The translations under genes and the position numbers were made by a program. Positions 47,302 through 58,690 of a DNA stretch of 64,000 bases are shown one piece after another. Positions within the stretch are counted from its first letter, which is position 1; every line of letters starts with the position of its first letter. Source of the stretch: Diphasiastrum complanatum. Its lineage: Eukaryota; Streptophyta; Lycopodiopsida; Lycopodiales; Lycopodiaceae. The DNA lies in assembly GCA_029204225.1 (NCBI GenBank), contig CM055095.1:68378305-68442304 (forward strand). Direction: 5' to 3'. Below the pieces are notes generated by a model. That model did no database searches. It saw only the letters and a list, made by a program, of their open reading frames with translations, and had not been told where the DNA came from.

Positions 47302-48461
47302 GGACCCACGACCTGAAGTAGTGTCGGTCCCTCGGCACTCTGCCAGTTTAGTATAGTGTTTTCTTCGCCCACCTTTGTTGGATCAGGTAGGTGGTGACGT
47401 CCTCCATGAAGTTGAGACGTTCCAGTTTCTTCAAGTCCTTGGGCATGTGAAGGGACTTGTGGACTCCTCGTAGCCAATCTTGGTCGACCCATGTTTGGAA
47501 TCTGTGTGTCATGGATCGTCCAGAAGTGTAGCTTGGTAATACACATGAGCGATTGGCAGCTGATCTTTGACTTTGTCTAAAGGTAGCGCCTTATTAACGT
47601 CAAAGAATATGGATGGGAAAAAATTGTCCCATTTAGTCTCGATCCCCATTAGATGTTCTAAGTCACGGGCGTAAGTGGCTGCCACACGGACTGTTGGATC
47701 AGGGTAATTGATATAATGGGTTGCGAAGGCGATGAGAGCCCTTCTGGCATCTACATCCGTAGTCCACCCATATTCTGACTGTATGATCGACCAATCAAAC
47801 ATTTGAAGTGTGATCTTGTCCAGAGGGGTGCCGCATTCTGCCCATTTGAATCTTCGTGTACATGACAGGAAGTGCACATTCACCCATAGTTGTCGTGGAC
47901 TCGTCACATAGGCCCTGATGGCCGTAGGGTCTCTTTTGAACAACTGCTAACGCCACTTTGGTTGTGGTTGGAGGGCGGGTAATGCTTTTAGTTCTTTGCC
48001 CTTTATGGTCTGGGCTGAAAACGATATCTGTCAGCCGTCTCTTGATGACTCATGGGGATACTTTGATAGGAATTCGTTGATTTTCTCCTCCACGAACTTG
48101 GGTCTTCGAGAGGCCCGGCTGGCAGATATCGTGCGCGAACCTCTGAATCATGTGGCTTGGCTTTGGCTAGTATATGCGCCTTGGCCCTGGTCTCGCGTCT
48201 CAGCAGCTATATCTGTTTGTCCTTGATCTTGGCCTTCAGACCCTTGATCTTGATTAAATCCCTTGCTACCCTGCTGGCTTTGATCTTGGCTGGTACTGGC
48301 CTGTGCAGTGTCAAAAATTGGTGGCGGTGGAATTACCACGGAGGTGGGTTGGGCCTTCATGTCCATGAATTTTTGGCATGCCTTGAGGGCTTGCTTGGCC
48401 TGGGCGAGCTCGTGAGTTGCGCTTGCCCGATATTTATTGAACTCTGCCTAGTAGCTATTTA
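47302..48461 (-). pseudogene. Truncated internal copy (gag-like 3' part)
   Basis: Reads RASATHELAQAKQALKAC, PTSVVIPPPPIFDTAQAST, then FKRDPTAIRAYVTSPRQLWV, KWAECGTPLDKITLQMFDW and IETKWDNFFPSIFFDVNKA. It is the 3' two-thirds of the ORF at 49281-51163. It joins LTR 2 abruptly at 48461 inside gag, with no primer site. Confidence 0.7.
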
Positions 48462-49280
48462 TGTAGGGTCAAAGATCTTGCGTAGTATAGCCCTCCCGCT
48501 TGTCAACCTGGGTTAGATCACTGTATAGGTACCTAACTTTGTATAGATGCTATTTTTAGTTAGTTTTTTACTTTCTCCCTTAACTCTACTCACCACTAAC
48601 ACTACTCTCCCTTAACTCTACTCCTCTACACTAACATTCATCATGATTGTAGGTGAAAGGAAGGGGATGATTAGAAAAGATGGAGGGAAAAGAAGATAGA
48701 AGAGAGAGATAGAGGGAGGGTGGAGGTTAGCTCAAATGCACATTATACTTGCTAAAGGAGAAACATAAACTATTGAAACAAAAAAACATGAACTTGAAAG
48801 CAATTGAAGACAACAAGAGCAATAGCAAGCATTGAATTGCAAATGAGGATGTTTCTCTTCCAAAATTGGTAGAGCTTCCTCCTTCTCATTAAGCATGAAA
48901 ATAGTGTACAAATGGTGTCTTTTTATAAAATGGGGAAGGCCCTTGCCCCTCAATCCTATTGGCTAATATTCACAATGATCCTATGCATTTATCTTGGACC
49001 CAACTTGATCCAAGGGTCCACAAAAAGTACATTGGTAATCACAAGATTCATGTGAGTCCCAATTTGGACCCAACTCTAAAAAATAATCTCTAAGTTTAAA
49101 AATGACTTTGGGCCTCTAGTTTTATTTTAATTCCAAGGCCCAAGTCAAGTTTATTTTATTTACAACTTTACTTGCGTGCTCATTGGGCCATGGGCTTACG
49201 AGCGCAGGATGCCATGCCCTTGCAACACATTTTATTGGATGATTTTATTTATTTACACTTTGTTGGGAATACCCCCAACG
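48462..49280 (-). repeat. LTR 2 of the tandem array (819 bp)
   Basis: Homologous to LTR 1 from TGTAGGGTC to the ATACCCCCAAC edge. It serves as the 3' LTR for the internal region on its right and lies directly against the truncated internal copy on its left. Confidence 0.75.
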
Positions 49281-51163
49281 AGACCCTAATGCCGGTTCCT
49301 CGGCACTCTACCAGTTTAGTAGAGCGTTTTCTTCGCCCACCTTTGTTGGATGAGGTAGGTGGTGACGTCCTCCATAAAGTTGAGGCGATCCAATTTCTTC
49401 AAGTCCTTTGGCGTGTGAAGAGACTTGTGGGCCCCCCGTAGCCAATCTTGGTCGACCCATGTTTGGAATCGGCGTGTCCATGGATCACCCTGAAGCGCAG
49501 CTCGGTAATAAACACGAGCTATTGGTAGCTGATCTGCGATTTTTCTGAAGGTGGCGCCTTATTAACATCAAAGAACATGGATGGGAGAAAATTGTCCCAT
49601 TTAGTTTCGATCCCCATCAGATGTTCCAAGTCTCAGACATAAGTGGCTGTCGCGCGGACTGTTGGATCAAGGCAATTGATATATTGGTTGGCGAACGCGG
49701 TGAAAGCCCTTCTGGCTTCTACATCCGTAGTCCACCCATATTCTGATAGTATTGCCGGCCAATTAAAATTCTGCAGTGTGATCTTGTCCAGAGGGGTGCC
49801 GCATTCCGCCCATTTGGATCTTTGTGGACATGGCAGGAAGTGCGCGTTCACCCGTAATTGTTGTGGACTCATCACGTAGGCCCTAATGGCCGTAGGGTCT
49901 CTTTTGAACAACTGTCGACACCACTCAAGTTGTGGTTGGAGGGCGGGTAATACTTGCAGTTCGTTGCCCTTGATTGTCTGAGCAGAAAACGATATCTGTC
50001 AGCCGTCTCTTGATGACTCGTGGGGATACTTTGATAGAAATTCGTTGATTTTCTCCTCCACGGACTTTAGTCTTCGGAAGGCCCGGCTGGTAGATATCGT
50101 GTGCGAACCTCTGGATGATGTGGTTTGGCTTTGGTTGGTAGTTGCGCCTTGGCCCTGGTCTCGCGTCTCAGCAGCCGTCTTCGTCTGCCCTTGGTCCTGG
50201 CCTTCGGACCCTTGATCTTGTTGAAATCCCCCTGTTGCCTCCTGGCTCTGGTCTTGGCTTGTACTGGCCTGTGCAGCGTCAAAAGTAGGTGGTGGTGGAA
50301 TTACCACGGGGGTGGGCTGGGCCTTCGTTTTTATACATTTTTGGTAGTCCTTGAGGGCTTGCTTGGCCTGGGCGAGCTCGTGCGTTGCGCTTGTCCGATA
50401 TTTGTTGAACTCTATCTGGTAGCTATTTAAGGTTTGGCTATAAACCTGCACCTGACGTCGTAGAAGATTCATTTCTAATTGAGAAAGCGGCCTTGAGTCC
50501 GGTGCAGGTTGAGCTAACCAGACGAGCTTTTCTTCTTGTAGGGCTTTGACCTTCGTCCCCAGGCGCGTATTCTCTACTTCCAAAAGGTTTAGTTGCACCT
50601 GGATGGGAGCAAGTCGTTGGGATGCTTCAGATTGAAGCTCTTGCACCTTCATGGATGCCTTAATCAAGGATTTGGAGAGGCTTTGGATATAGTTGTTGAG
50701 GCTTGGCAATCTTCAGGTGTCCTGCTTGTTCATGTTGTTGAGCCAAAATCAGCTCTTGCTGCAACATGGTGAGGTATGCTCGCAACTGTGTTACTCGTTG
50801 CCATATGTAGTACCCTGCTTTCCAGAATGGCTTTGGGCGATGGGAGATGGGTTGACGATCACCGGACATAATGCCAATGGTGACCATCGAGTCTACGTTA
50901 ATCCTAACCTTGTACATAGTACCTTCGTACAAGAAGTGGAAGCGAGATTGTCCTAGGTGGCGTAGGCGTGAAGGGCGAGGCTTATGTTAATCTCATAATG
51001 GAAGAGCACCAGGTAAAAACCCATTGCCTCGAAGTGGACCGGCTGTCTGTAGCCATGGTTGGATCAAAGTGTCAGAGGATAGAGGCCAGATTTGTGTGGC
51101 CTCAGGGATGTCACGCTGGATGACATGTTTGGCGCCAGAGTCTTCAGAGGATGAGGAGGCCAT
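49281..51163 (-). pseudogene. Gag-like polyprotein of an LTR retroelement
   Basis: ATG at 51163 opens MASSSSEDSGAKHVIQRD. After frame breaks comes YEGTMYKVRINVDSMVTIGI and a long coiled-coil/Gln-rich part (LRRQVQVYSQTLNSYQIEFN, AQAKQALKDYQKCIK). Next is a PPPP linker, DQGQ repeats and SVEEKINEFLSKYPHESSRD. Then FKRDPTAIRAYVMSPQQLRV and YGWTTDVEARRAF follow. No protease, integrase or RT follows before LTR 2, so the element is non-autonomous. Similar coiled-coil gags occur in plant gypsy lineages. At least three frame breaks are present. Confidence 0.6.
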
Positions 51164-52255
51164 GTTAGCAGTGATGATTAGAGGTCAAAAAAATAGGAAA
51201 AATGGTGGAAAATGGAAAAGGGTGTGGAAGCGACAAAAAATTGTGAATAACGAGTGTTGGATGACAAGAAGTGTAGTTCAGAGCGCAGATCGGTGTTCAG
51301 TATGATCAGATGATAGTTGGTACAAAGTTTGATTGCAAACAGAGAATTTGGTAATCTCAGTGTAAATTTTGGCTGAGCTTCGCTAGCAAAGGTGACAAAT
51401 GACTCGAATTCAGCCCTTATATAGAGGAATTTAGAGTGCATATTAGGTGAGATCCACTTTCCGTTGCTTAGTTCCACCCAAATTTTGGCAGGCACCTTCT
51501 TCACAAAATTCTAAGACCTCAGGGAAGTCTGCGAGAGTTCAAAAGGTGATTTGACTGCTATGCGAAGGTTCTGTGAGGGTTCAGGCTGTTTGCGAGGGTT
51601 CAACTCTCGTAGGAAGTGATCTCTCGCCCCCAACTTATTTCTGTGATTGGATTTTCAAGATCAGACCATGTCGGCAGGCTAATTTCACTGCTCTGATTCC
51701 ATTTAGGCACCTTGCGAGGGTTGGTGAGATGATCTTGAGGCTCTAGGAGGGTTCTGAAAATTCAGCTTCTGGGAACTCTCGCATACACCAAAAAATGATG
51801 ATTACTCCTTCAGGAACTCTTGCAGAGATTTTCATGGATGCATCTAGGTCAAATCTGGTGACTATCCAAGTTTCAAGAGCTATCTTCCAGGGGATCTCAA
51901 AAAATCATGAAAAACGTGCTCTTTCAGAGTTTTTTGGATGAGATCTCGAGATGTTTTGATTTTTAGCTTTTGTAAACTAGTAATCAGCTTCATCCATGCT
52001 TGATCTAACTATTAGTGGTTCTCTGGAAGTTCTGATGGATACTTGGTAGTAGATCCATCAGTTAGTCTGATGATCTGCTTCCTTCTTGATCCTATCTGGA
52101 TCTGGATCCTTCTTGGATTCTGATGGATTTTCTCGATCTTGCCAGATCTTGCTGAATCTAGATGGATCTAGCTTGATTTAGCTTGAACTTCCTAGATCTA
52201 GCGGTGATGGTTTAGTAGAATAGCTTTTCGTAATGTGTCATCGCCAATCTAGATC
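51164..52255. other. Probable leader of the tandem element, then GATC-rich tract
   Basis: Repeated GCGAGGGTTC-like words at 51525-51730. A stretch dense in GGATCT/GATCTAG words lies at about 52080-52260. No 5' LTR matching LTR 1 or 2 was found. Confidence 0.35.
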
Positions 52256-53290
52256 TATCTTACAACGGTGGCCAGTATTTGTGCAACCGGCTACCGTTGA
52301 TGGGTGTATCGAATGGTGTCCCATCTAGCTTTTCCAAATTTACGGCTCCATGATTAAGAATTTCTTTGATCCTATAAGGACCTTCGCCTATGAATTTTAA
52401 TTTTTCCTTGATTGCCTTGGTTTTATACATCAGGACCAAATCTCCGGTGCGAAGATCCTTCTTTTGAAACCTGTGATCATGCCATGCCTTGCGTCTTTCC
52501 TTTTCAGCTGCCAATGCGTGCATAGCTAGTAAGCGTGTTTCACAGAGTTTATGCAGAACTTCGTGGCGTAGTTGTAGAGATTTGGACTCATTAAGACGTT
52601 GCGTGGTGGCAATCCTTAATGAAGGAACTAAAAACTCTATTGGCATTACAACATCCTAACCATATACCAATTGGAAGGGTATTTGATCAGTGCTTCATTT
52701 ATATGTTGTCATTGTTCTGAGTCTGGTCCATGCACGCACAAATCGTCCAAGAAAATTTTTAAAAAGTTTTGCAAATAATCTTTGAATGCCGTCTGCATGA
52801 CTCGCTAGAAAGTGCTTGGGGCATTGCAAAGTCCGAATGGCATCACTTTATAGGCATAGGTTCCCCATTCCGTGGCGAATGCTGTTTTGTGTTGGTCCTA
52901 GGGGCATTCTTCACTTGATTGTAGCCGCTTAAGCTATCCAGAAAACTGTAGGCTTCGGTGCCAGCTACCTTGTCGAGGACACTTTCCGTATATGGTAAAG
53001 GAAAATGGTCTTTTTTGGTGACTGCATTTAGCGCCTTCAGATTCACACAAATTCGCATTTTGTCTTTCTTCTTGGATACTATAACTATCGGTGATACCCA
53101 TTCCGTGTGTTCGATTTCATAGATGAAATCTGCATCCATTAGTTTCTGCAACTCCCGCTTGATCAGTTCTGTATAATTCGGGTTGCAGCGGTAGTAACGG
53201 CTTATCTTGGGGACTGCTCCGTCCACCAAGGGTACGGTGTGTTGGACTACTGTTGGTGGAACGCCCTTAAGATCACTATAACTCCAGGCA
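52256..53290 (-). pseudogene. Gypsy pol with a large internal deletion
   Basis: RT part (53290-~52700): VPKISRYYRCNPNYTELIKR, EWVSPIVIVSKKKDKMRICV, FPLPYTESVLDKVAGTEAYS, then [13 protein letters not shown]. It jumps to the integrase C-terminal part (52690-52256): MPIEFLVPSLRIATTQRLNE, KAWHDHRFQKKDLRTGDLVL and YRIKEILNHGAVNLEKLDG. RNase H and the integrase core are deleted. Confidence 0.9.
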
Positions 53291-53299
53291 AAACAGTCT

Positions 53300-54308
53300 T
53301 AATACTCCACCAACTATGATCATAGTCTCTTGAACTATGTGGGTGTTAACTGCTGTACTTTATGTTGATGACATCATTTTGACAGGAAATGATGATGAAG
53401 GTATAAGCTAAGTAAAAGTTGATTTATCTAGTGAATTCAAGATGGTAGATCTAGGCTTCCTAAAGTTTATACTTGGGATAGAAGTGTCTAGAAGTAGCAA
53501 TTGTACTTTCATAAGTCAATCTAAGTATACTACTTCCATTCTTCAAAGATTTGGTATGAAAGATTGTAAGGGAATTGACACCCCTACGGATCATGTTGTG
53601 AAAACAACTAATGAAGGTGAATGAACCTCCCAACCATAGGCACCCCCTCCTTGAGTCCTTCTACCTGCTATTCCCGTCAACTTCTAGGCTCTTTAATCTA
53701 TTTGACCATCACTAAACCTGACTTAAGTTTTTGTGTAAACAAGTTGATTCAAAGTATGCAAGCTCCTTTAGTTCATCATTGGAAAAGTGCCAAGAGAGTA
53801 CTTAGATATGTTTCTAGTACTAGATTTTTTGGCATACTTTATGAAGGATCTAACTTGCACTTGAGAGCCTACTCTTGCAGGTGACAAGATGGATAGAAAG
53901 TCCATTAGTGCATTTGCAACATTTCTTTGTGGTGGAGTAATATCTTGGCTTTCCAAAAAGCAAGATACAATCTCACTATCTTCTTGTGAAGCCGAGTACA
54001 AAGCATTGACTTCAACAACCAAAGAGCTCCTATGGCCAAGAAGACTCTTGATGGAGCTACATGTGCCAGAGGCCGAGGAGATCCCTTACATATTTTGTGA
54101 CAATAAAGCTTCTCAACAAATTGCTTCAAATCCTATCTTCCATGCTAGAACAAAGCATATTGAGATAGCTCACCACTTTGTGAGGGAGAAGGTACAATCC
54201 AAGGAGGTGCAACTACATCATGTACCATCATCCGAATGCATAGCTGATATTTTAACCAAGCCATTGTCCAAAGATCCATTTTTTATATGCTCTTGGAATT
54301 GTAGATAG
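53300..54308 (+). pseudogene. Copia RT end and RNase H
   Basis: LYVDDIILTGND carries an intact YVDD box. Then FKMVDLGFLKFILGIEVSRS, FGMKDCKGIDTPTDH, SLIYLTITKPDLSFCVNKLI, LSSCEAEYKALTSTTKELLW, YIFCDNKASQQIASNPIFHA and RTKHIEIAHHFVREK follow. Frame breaks occur near 53620 and 53885. The RNase H half is open for 139 codons. Its 3' end leads to an LTR. Confidence 0.92.
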
Positions 54309-54343
54309 ATGTACATTGGATTTGCCAAGTTAGAAGTGAGGAG

Positions 54344-55030
54344 TGTTGAAAATTATCACTTCTCACTTGACATTGGTTATTGTAAATATTGATCAAACAT
54401 TAAAATGATTTTGATGATCTGATTTCACACGTGTGGAGTCTGTTCCCACATGTGAAAGGATGTACTTTTCATACTTGTATATATCTAAAATGATTTTGTA
54501 TCAATCTAGTTAGTGTGAACATGATATGACTATTTTTTTGGTCAAGTTGACTGGTCACCTAGAAATTAGCTTTTCCTTGCATGTGCATGAGTAAATGCTC
54601 CCACATGGCTAGTGGATGTTCACACGTGTGTATAGAGTACTAGAAGATAAGAGTTGATCATTTTCCTTAGATTCTGTTTTGTAGGGAATATTCCTATATT
54701 TTAGGAGACTAGTTTTTTGGATTTTAGCCATATTCTAGAAGGTCAACTTTGGATAAGGATCAAGGATGAATCAAATGGATAGATCTGAGTGATGTGGCAC
54801 TCTTCACACGTGTGAAGACCTGCTGGACTGTACCAGACTTGTGGATGTACTTGATCCATAAAAGGATCACCAATTTGCTAAGAAGATTGATGAGACTTTT
54901 GCATTCTACACTTTTGTGAGGTTCTAGTCATTTGTCTTGTGATTTCTATGAATGATTGCTATCTAGGATGATTGTGCTTGTTGTTTCAGGTGCAGGCCGT
55001 ACTGTGGACAGTACTCCACACGTGTGAGGC
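54344..55030 (+). repeat. Copia LTR with repeated CACACGTGTG palindromes
   Basis: Starts TGTTGAAAATTATCACTTC after the purine tract AAGTGAGGAG. CACACGTGTG occurs at 54426, 54621, 54806 and 55017, with CCACATGTGAA at 54447. The right end is not resolved. Confidence 0.55.
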
Positions 55031-55194
55031 CGCTCTCACTAATTTATGATGTGTTGATCCATTGCTCTTGCTTAAATCCATGTGTAGTGAATCTAGATCA
55101 AGATCTAATGTGTAGAACTTGATAGATCCATTGATTAAGCAACCAATAACTCTCTATGATTGTTAAGTACAATCATTATTGTCCTAAAAACTGT

Positions 55195-55516
55195 AAAATT
55201 TATCACCGCCAAGCTAATGCTTGCGGTCACCTACGATGCAAACACAAAGCAGTTCAGGAAGGAAGATGACTAAAGGCCACTACAAGGTCAACGACTACGG
55301 TTCACAATGGTTCTCTCCTCACGATTGTTCACGACTTGAAGGAGAAATTTCTCTTTGACAAAAATGACATTGGGTTCGAAAATATGCTTGGGTTGGAAAC
55401 ATTTGATCCTAAATTTTTTTACTGGAAATTCGAGCCTTCATAAGAATAAGTATATATAGATTTTTTTAGGATGCTCATTAGCTAATGGAATTGGGCTTGA
55501 GCATAGAATTCCAACA
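55195..55516 (-). repeat. Copia LTR (same family as 13.36 kb)
   Basis: The minus strand begins TGTTGGAATTCTATGCTCAAG after TTAAGGGGGAG. The preceding internal end AATCTGAAGATCAAAATTTT matches 13.32 kb. The left end is approximate. Confidence 0.6.
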
Positions 55517-55626
55517 CTCCCCCTTAATGTGGATCTTGAAAATTTTGATCTTCAGATTTAGCTAATTGTTAAGGAAGATGATTTAAGATTTAGATTTCCT
55601 GGTTTTCTCCCATAGAAGGAAGTTTT

Positions 55627-55774
55627 ATGGGGGGGAATGTTATGTACCATAACGGTACGCCCTTCAGTGACGGCCTCGCAAGGGGCATGACGCATTTCTG
55701 GCGCTATCGACATGTTTGGGTGCCACGCGTCACCATCCTAGGTGGTCACATGTCGCCGGCAGGACCGTGCTTGA
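55627..55774 (+). repeat. Gypsy-like polypurine tract and LTR start, truncated
   Basis: TTATGGGGGGGAA then TGTTATGTACCATAACGG. The segment is GC-richer than its surroundings and is cut by copia sequence. Confidence 0.45.
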
Positions 55775-55990
55775 TGAAAATGGACAAGCCACTAGAGCTA
55801 AGTCCATTCTAGAATTAATACATGATCATTTGTGAGGCCCTATGAATATTCCCTCTCTGGGTTCTGCACTATATTTTATCACTTTTATTGATGATTATTC
55901 TAGATTTACCAGCATTATGTTCATCAAGAACAAGGCTGAGGCTTTGAACTATTTCAAAGACTTCAAACAGTTCGATTGTGATCCTATGGA
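55775..55990 (+). pseudogene. Copia integrase fragment
   Basis: RAKSILELIHDHL, a stop in place of Cys, then GPMNIPSLGSALYFITFIDD and YSRFTSIMFIKNKAEALNYF. The rest of the element is absent. Confidence 0.85.
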
Positions 55991-56830
55991 TGGGCGGATA
56001 TGGTGCGTCATCACTGGTATGGGGTGTGCGGAACCTTCAAGGCAGTCGAAAATCTTAGGAAGTTGTAACACTTAAGCTTTCGCAACTAAACTCAAGATCA
56101 ATTCAATTCGTGAAGTCTGCCAAATGCATGATCACTCATGCTTCGTTTTTTAAATCTTTTTGGCAACATGATGTGTCAAGATGTTAGATTATTCTCCCAT
56201 AATCCTATAGTTAATCAACATCCATTCATTTATTCAGTTCTACAGTTTTATTCTCTACTTTGAATATTGTTAGCAACACTTACTAATTATCAGTGGAAGT
56301 GCATGAGACAAAGTTATCAGTTACTCAAAGATAGTTTAAAATATGCAGTTTCATTCGCTATTGTTTTTGTACTCGCATCACTTGATATGTACATGCTACT
56401 TACTCAATCAGTCATACGTTCTTATTGCATTTAGTATTAGGTGAAAAGTATGGAGAGTCTCGTTTGTTCGCGTCTTTAACAAACACACCGTTTCGTCCAT
56501 TTCCAATTAAACGCCAGTTGGCCCCGTCGCAGATGAATTCAGTCCGTTGTTTAGTTAATCTGCTCTCTCGCCCTTGTTCGCTCTCTCTGACTCTCTCATT
56601 AATTGTAACTGCACTATATGAGAAATTTATGTGGAATCAGAGCCGTTCTAGACTCTTCTCTAGCGCGATGGTCTTCTGTAGCGCAATGTGTGCCAAAGAA
56701 GAGTGCAATGTGCTCCGCGAGGTGACGAGCCTGCCAGCAATCTGCCACCTAGTGGAGAGAAAAGGAGCAGCAGAAATGCGCAATACCAACTGTGTTCGTG
56801 TGTTCGGATGTCCTAGTCAGTTTGATTTCA
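55991..56830. other. Region upstream of the MIR171-like hairpin
   Basis: A 136-codon plus frame at 56425-56835 has no recognised domain and ends at the TATA box. It may simply be promoter DNA. Confidence 0.35.
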
Positions 56831-56839
56831 TATAAATAG
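56831..56839 (+). promoter_or_regulatory. TATA box ahead of the MIR171-like hairpin
   Basis: TATAAATAG on the plus strand. Transcription from ~30 bp downstream would start about 60 bp before the hairpin base, a typical spacing for a plant pri-miRNA. Confidence 0.55.
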
Positions 56840-56922
56840 GCAACGCCTTGAGAAAAAATCTACGAGCAGCTGTGCCTGCTGACAAATCTACAAAAAGCAG
56901 CATGCAACGAACTTTGGCTTGA

Positions 56923-57030
56923 GTAGGACAAGGTTGCGATATTGGCCCGTCTCAATCTGTTGAAATCTGCTCGTAGCTTTAGCATACTCAACTGATTGAG
57001 CCGGGACAACATCGTATCCCTTCCTTGTGT
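56923..57030 (+). ncRNA. MIR171: MIR171-like microRNA precursor
   Basis: The 5' arm at 56938-56958 begins GATATTGGCCCGTCTCAATC. The 3' arm at 56993-57013 begins TGATTGAGCCGGGACAACAT. The arms pair at 17 of 21 positions, and the stem extends beyond them (GTTGA/TCAAC at the loop side, CAAGG/CCTTG at the base with a bulge). The 3' arm is identical to canonical miR171 (TGATTGAGCCGCGCCAATAT plus C) over the first 11 bases and differs at three later positions. Mature miRNA on the 3' arm with the star on the 5' arm is the normal MIR171 layout. miR171 silences GRAS genes. The minus strand could also fold and is miR171-like, but it starts with A and mismatches the seed. The TATA box favours the plus strand. 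Confidence 0.75.
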
Positions 57031-58049
57031 CAGTTCTTGTATTTTGGATTATTGGATGACATGAGGAAGACATAGAGGTAGATGTATCCATCCGGTACGG
57101 CGTACAAACTTGAAAACATCTGCGGAATGATGCAGTTAGATGCGTATAATAGCTTAGTCATGTTTTTCACATGAAAACGGCATCCGCTTCGAGCAAGCAT
57201 GAAGATAATTGTTGATTTAGCTCTTTGAAAGCTCATGTGTCGCGATTAATTATCCCCAAGTGCATGTCCAGTTTTTTTTGTGCTGCTGCCACTTATCCCC
57301 GATGAGGCTCTTGGCCAGTGCTAAGCTTTATATAAGAAAGAAAGGTGGTGAAACGACAAAACATGGGACGCAAAGCTTTTTAGGAGACTCAACCGCCGGC
57401 CTTGCAGGAGGTTCCAATGAAGATGTTTCTGTTGTCTTGCCGTTACGACTAACGAGCTTGCATGACCCACAAAACTATGGGAATTTTCTCTTGCGGTTGA
57501 ATCCAAAATGTGTATCTGGACGCCAAAGCTTTCAATCTCCGTTCTTGTCTCGTGCCCGCAATTGTACTGAACCATGTCATCTAGAAAATTCAGTATCGGA
57601 GTTCCAGAGTGCTTCCCTCCGTTCCAAAGCCAGAGACAATAAGTTTCGTTCATTTGCTGACGTTTGTGAAGAAGAAGCTGGGTGTTTTCACAAGCGCACC
57701 TAGGGCATGTCTATTTGTTAAAACAACAATAACCATGTGGTATTGTATTACAAAGGCCTTGCCATGTCAAAATTTTATGAATCTTAAAATTTTAAGATTT
57801 TTTAAAGTTTTTTTTTTATATTGTTGTGATAATTATTTTGTGTAATTATTTTGTAGTTTAGTCACTTGTAAGTTTTTAACAGACATTTGAATGTTAGATC
57901 AAATCTATTATATTTGTTATTTATTTTAAAAGTCAATCTATTATAAGTTTGTACAAAATTATTTTTTAGACAAAGGTATTGATTCCTCTTGTATTTGTTG
58001 GCTTCTTCAAACAATGGCCCAAAGTTTGAATCATTTAAAATCGTAATTA
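57031..58049. other. No supported gene
   Basis: A 147-codon plus frame (57260-57703) overlaps a 110-codon minus frame, and neither shows a known domain. The rest is AT-rich. Confidence 0.3.
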
Positions 58050-58690
58050 AATTTGTTATATGACTTTGTATAGTTGATCTAGATTTGCAGTAACATTGAT
58101 AATACTTTTAGTAATGCCCAGTTGTCTTTCAAATGAGAGATTTCCTATTTGTGAGAATGCAATCCGAGGTGATACCAAGCGTTCTTCTAAGTCATTGAGT
58201 TCATTTACTTTGCTCAATGGCTTGTTGGTGGAATACTTCATTGGTGATGCATATTCAGACAACATTTCTTTTGATATTGTAGCTTTGCAAGATTTGCATA
58301 TTTTTTGAACATGAATGACAGTTATTTATTTTTCGTCAAATAATTTTAATTTTTCTAATTAATTGATTGCTCTCCCTGTCAAAGTATAGACTTGGAAATT
58401 GAAAAATAATCTATCACAACAAATGCATTTTGTTTTAGGACGTTGATTCTTTCTTTGTACTTTGCAACTTTTTTGGAATTTCCTCCATGTTTTTGTATGA
58501 AATCTTCAACAGAAATTTGTTGCTCATTGAAATTGCTCAGTGGATTCATTATTGTGTTTTTCGCTTTGTTTAATAGTTGATTATATTCATTTGTTTTTAT
58601 GTAGTTTCTGAAGTAATAAATGATGATGTTGTTTGATAGTTGTGAGTCTTGATGGACTTGCTTAAATTTGTTAACAATCAACATTTACTG
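58050..58690 (-). pseudogene. Helitron-type protein fragment (DUF6570-like region)
   Basis: ICKSCKATISKEMLSEYASP, then KVNELNDLEERLVSPRIAFS and SIINVTANL (58313-58056). This is the pattern of the region ahead of the Helitron helicase-like domain: a CxxC, then L..LEERL(V/I)SPR..F, then (V/I)NV.A.L. An upstream frame (58684-58379) has EQQISVEDFIQKHGG. Rep and helicase parts are not present, so this is a decayed fragment. Confidence 0.6.

Noticed and set aside
56938-57013. MIR171 on the minus strand
   Set aside because: The minus-strand 3' arm is also miR171-like, but it starts with A and has a mismatch in the seed. The TATA box supports plus-strand transcription.
57260-57703. 147-codon ORF
   Set aside because: Overlaps an equally long antisense frame and neither resembles a known protein.
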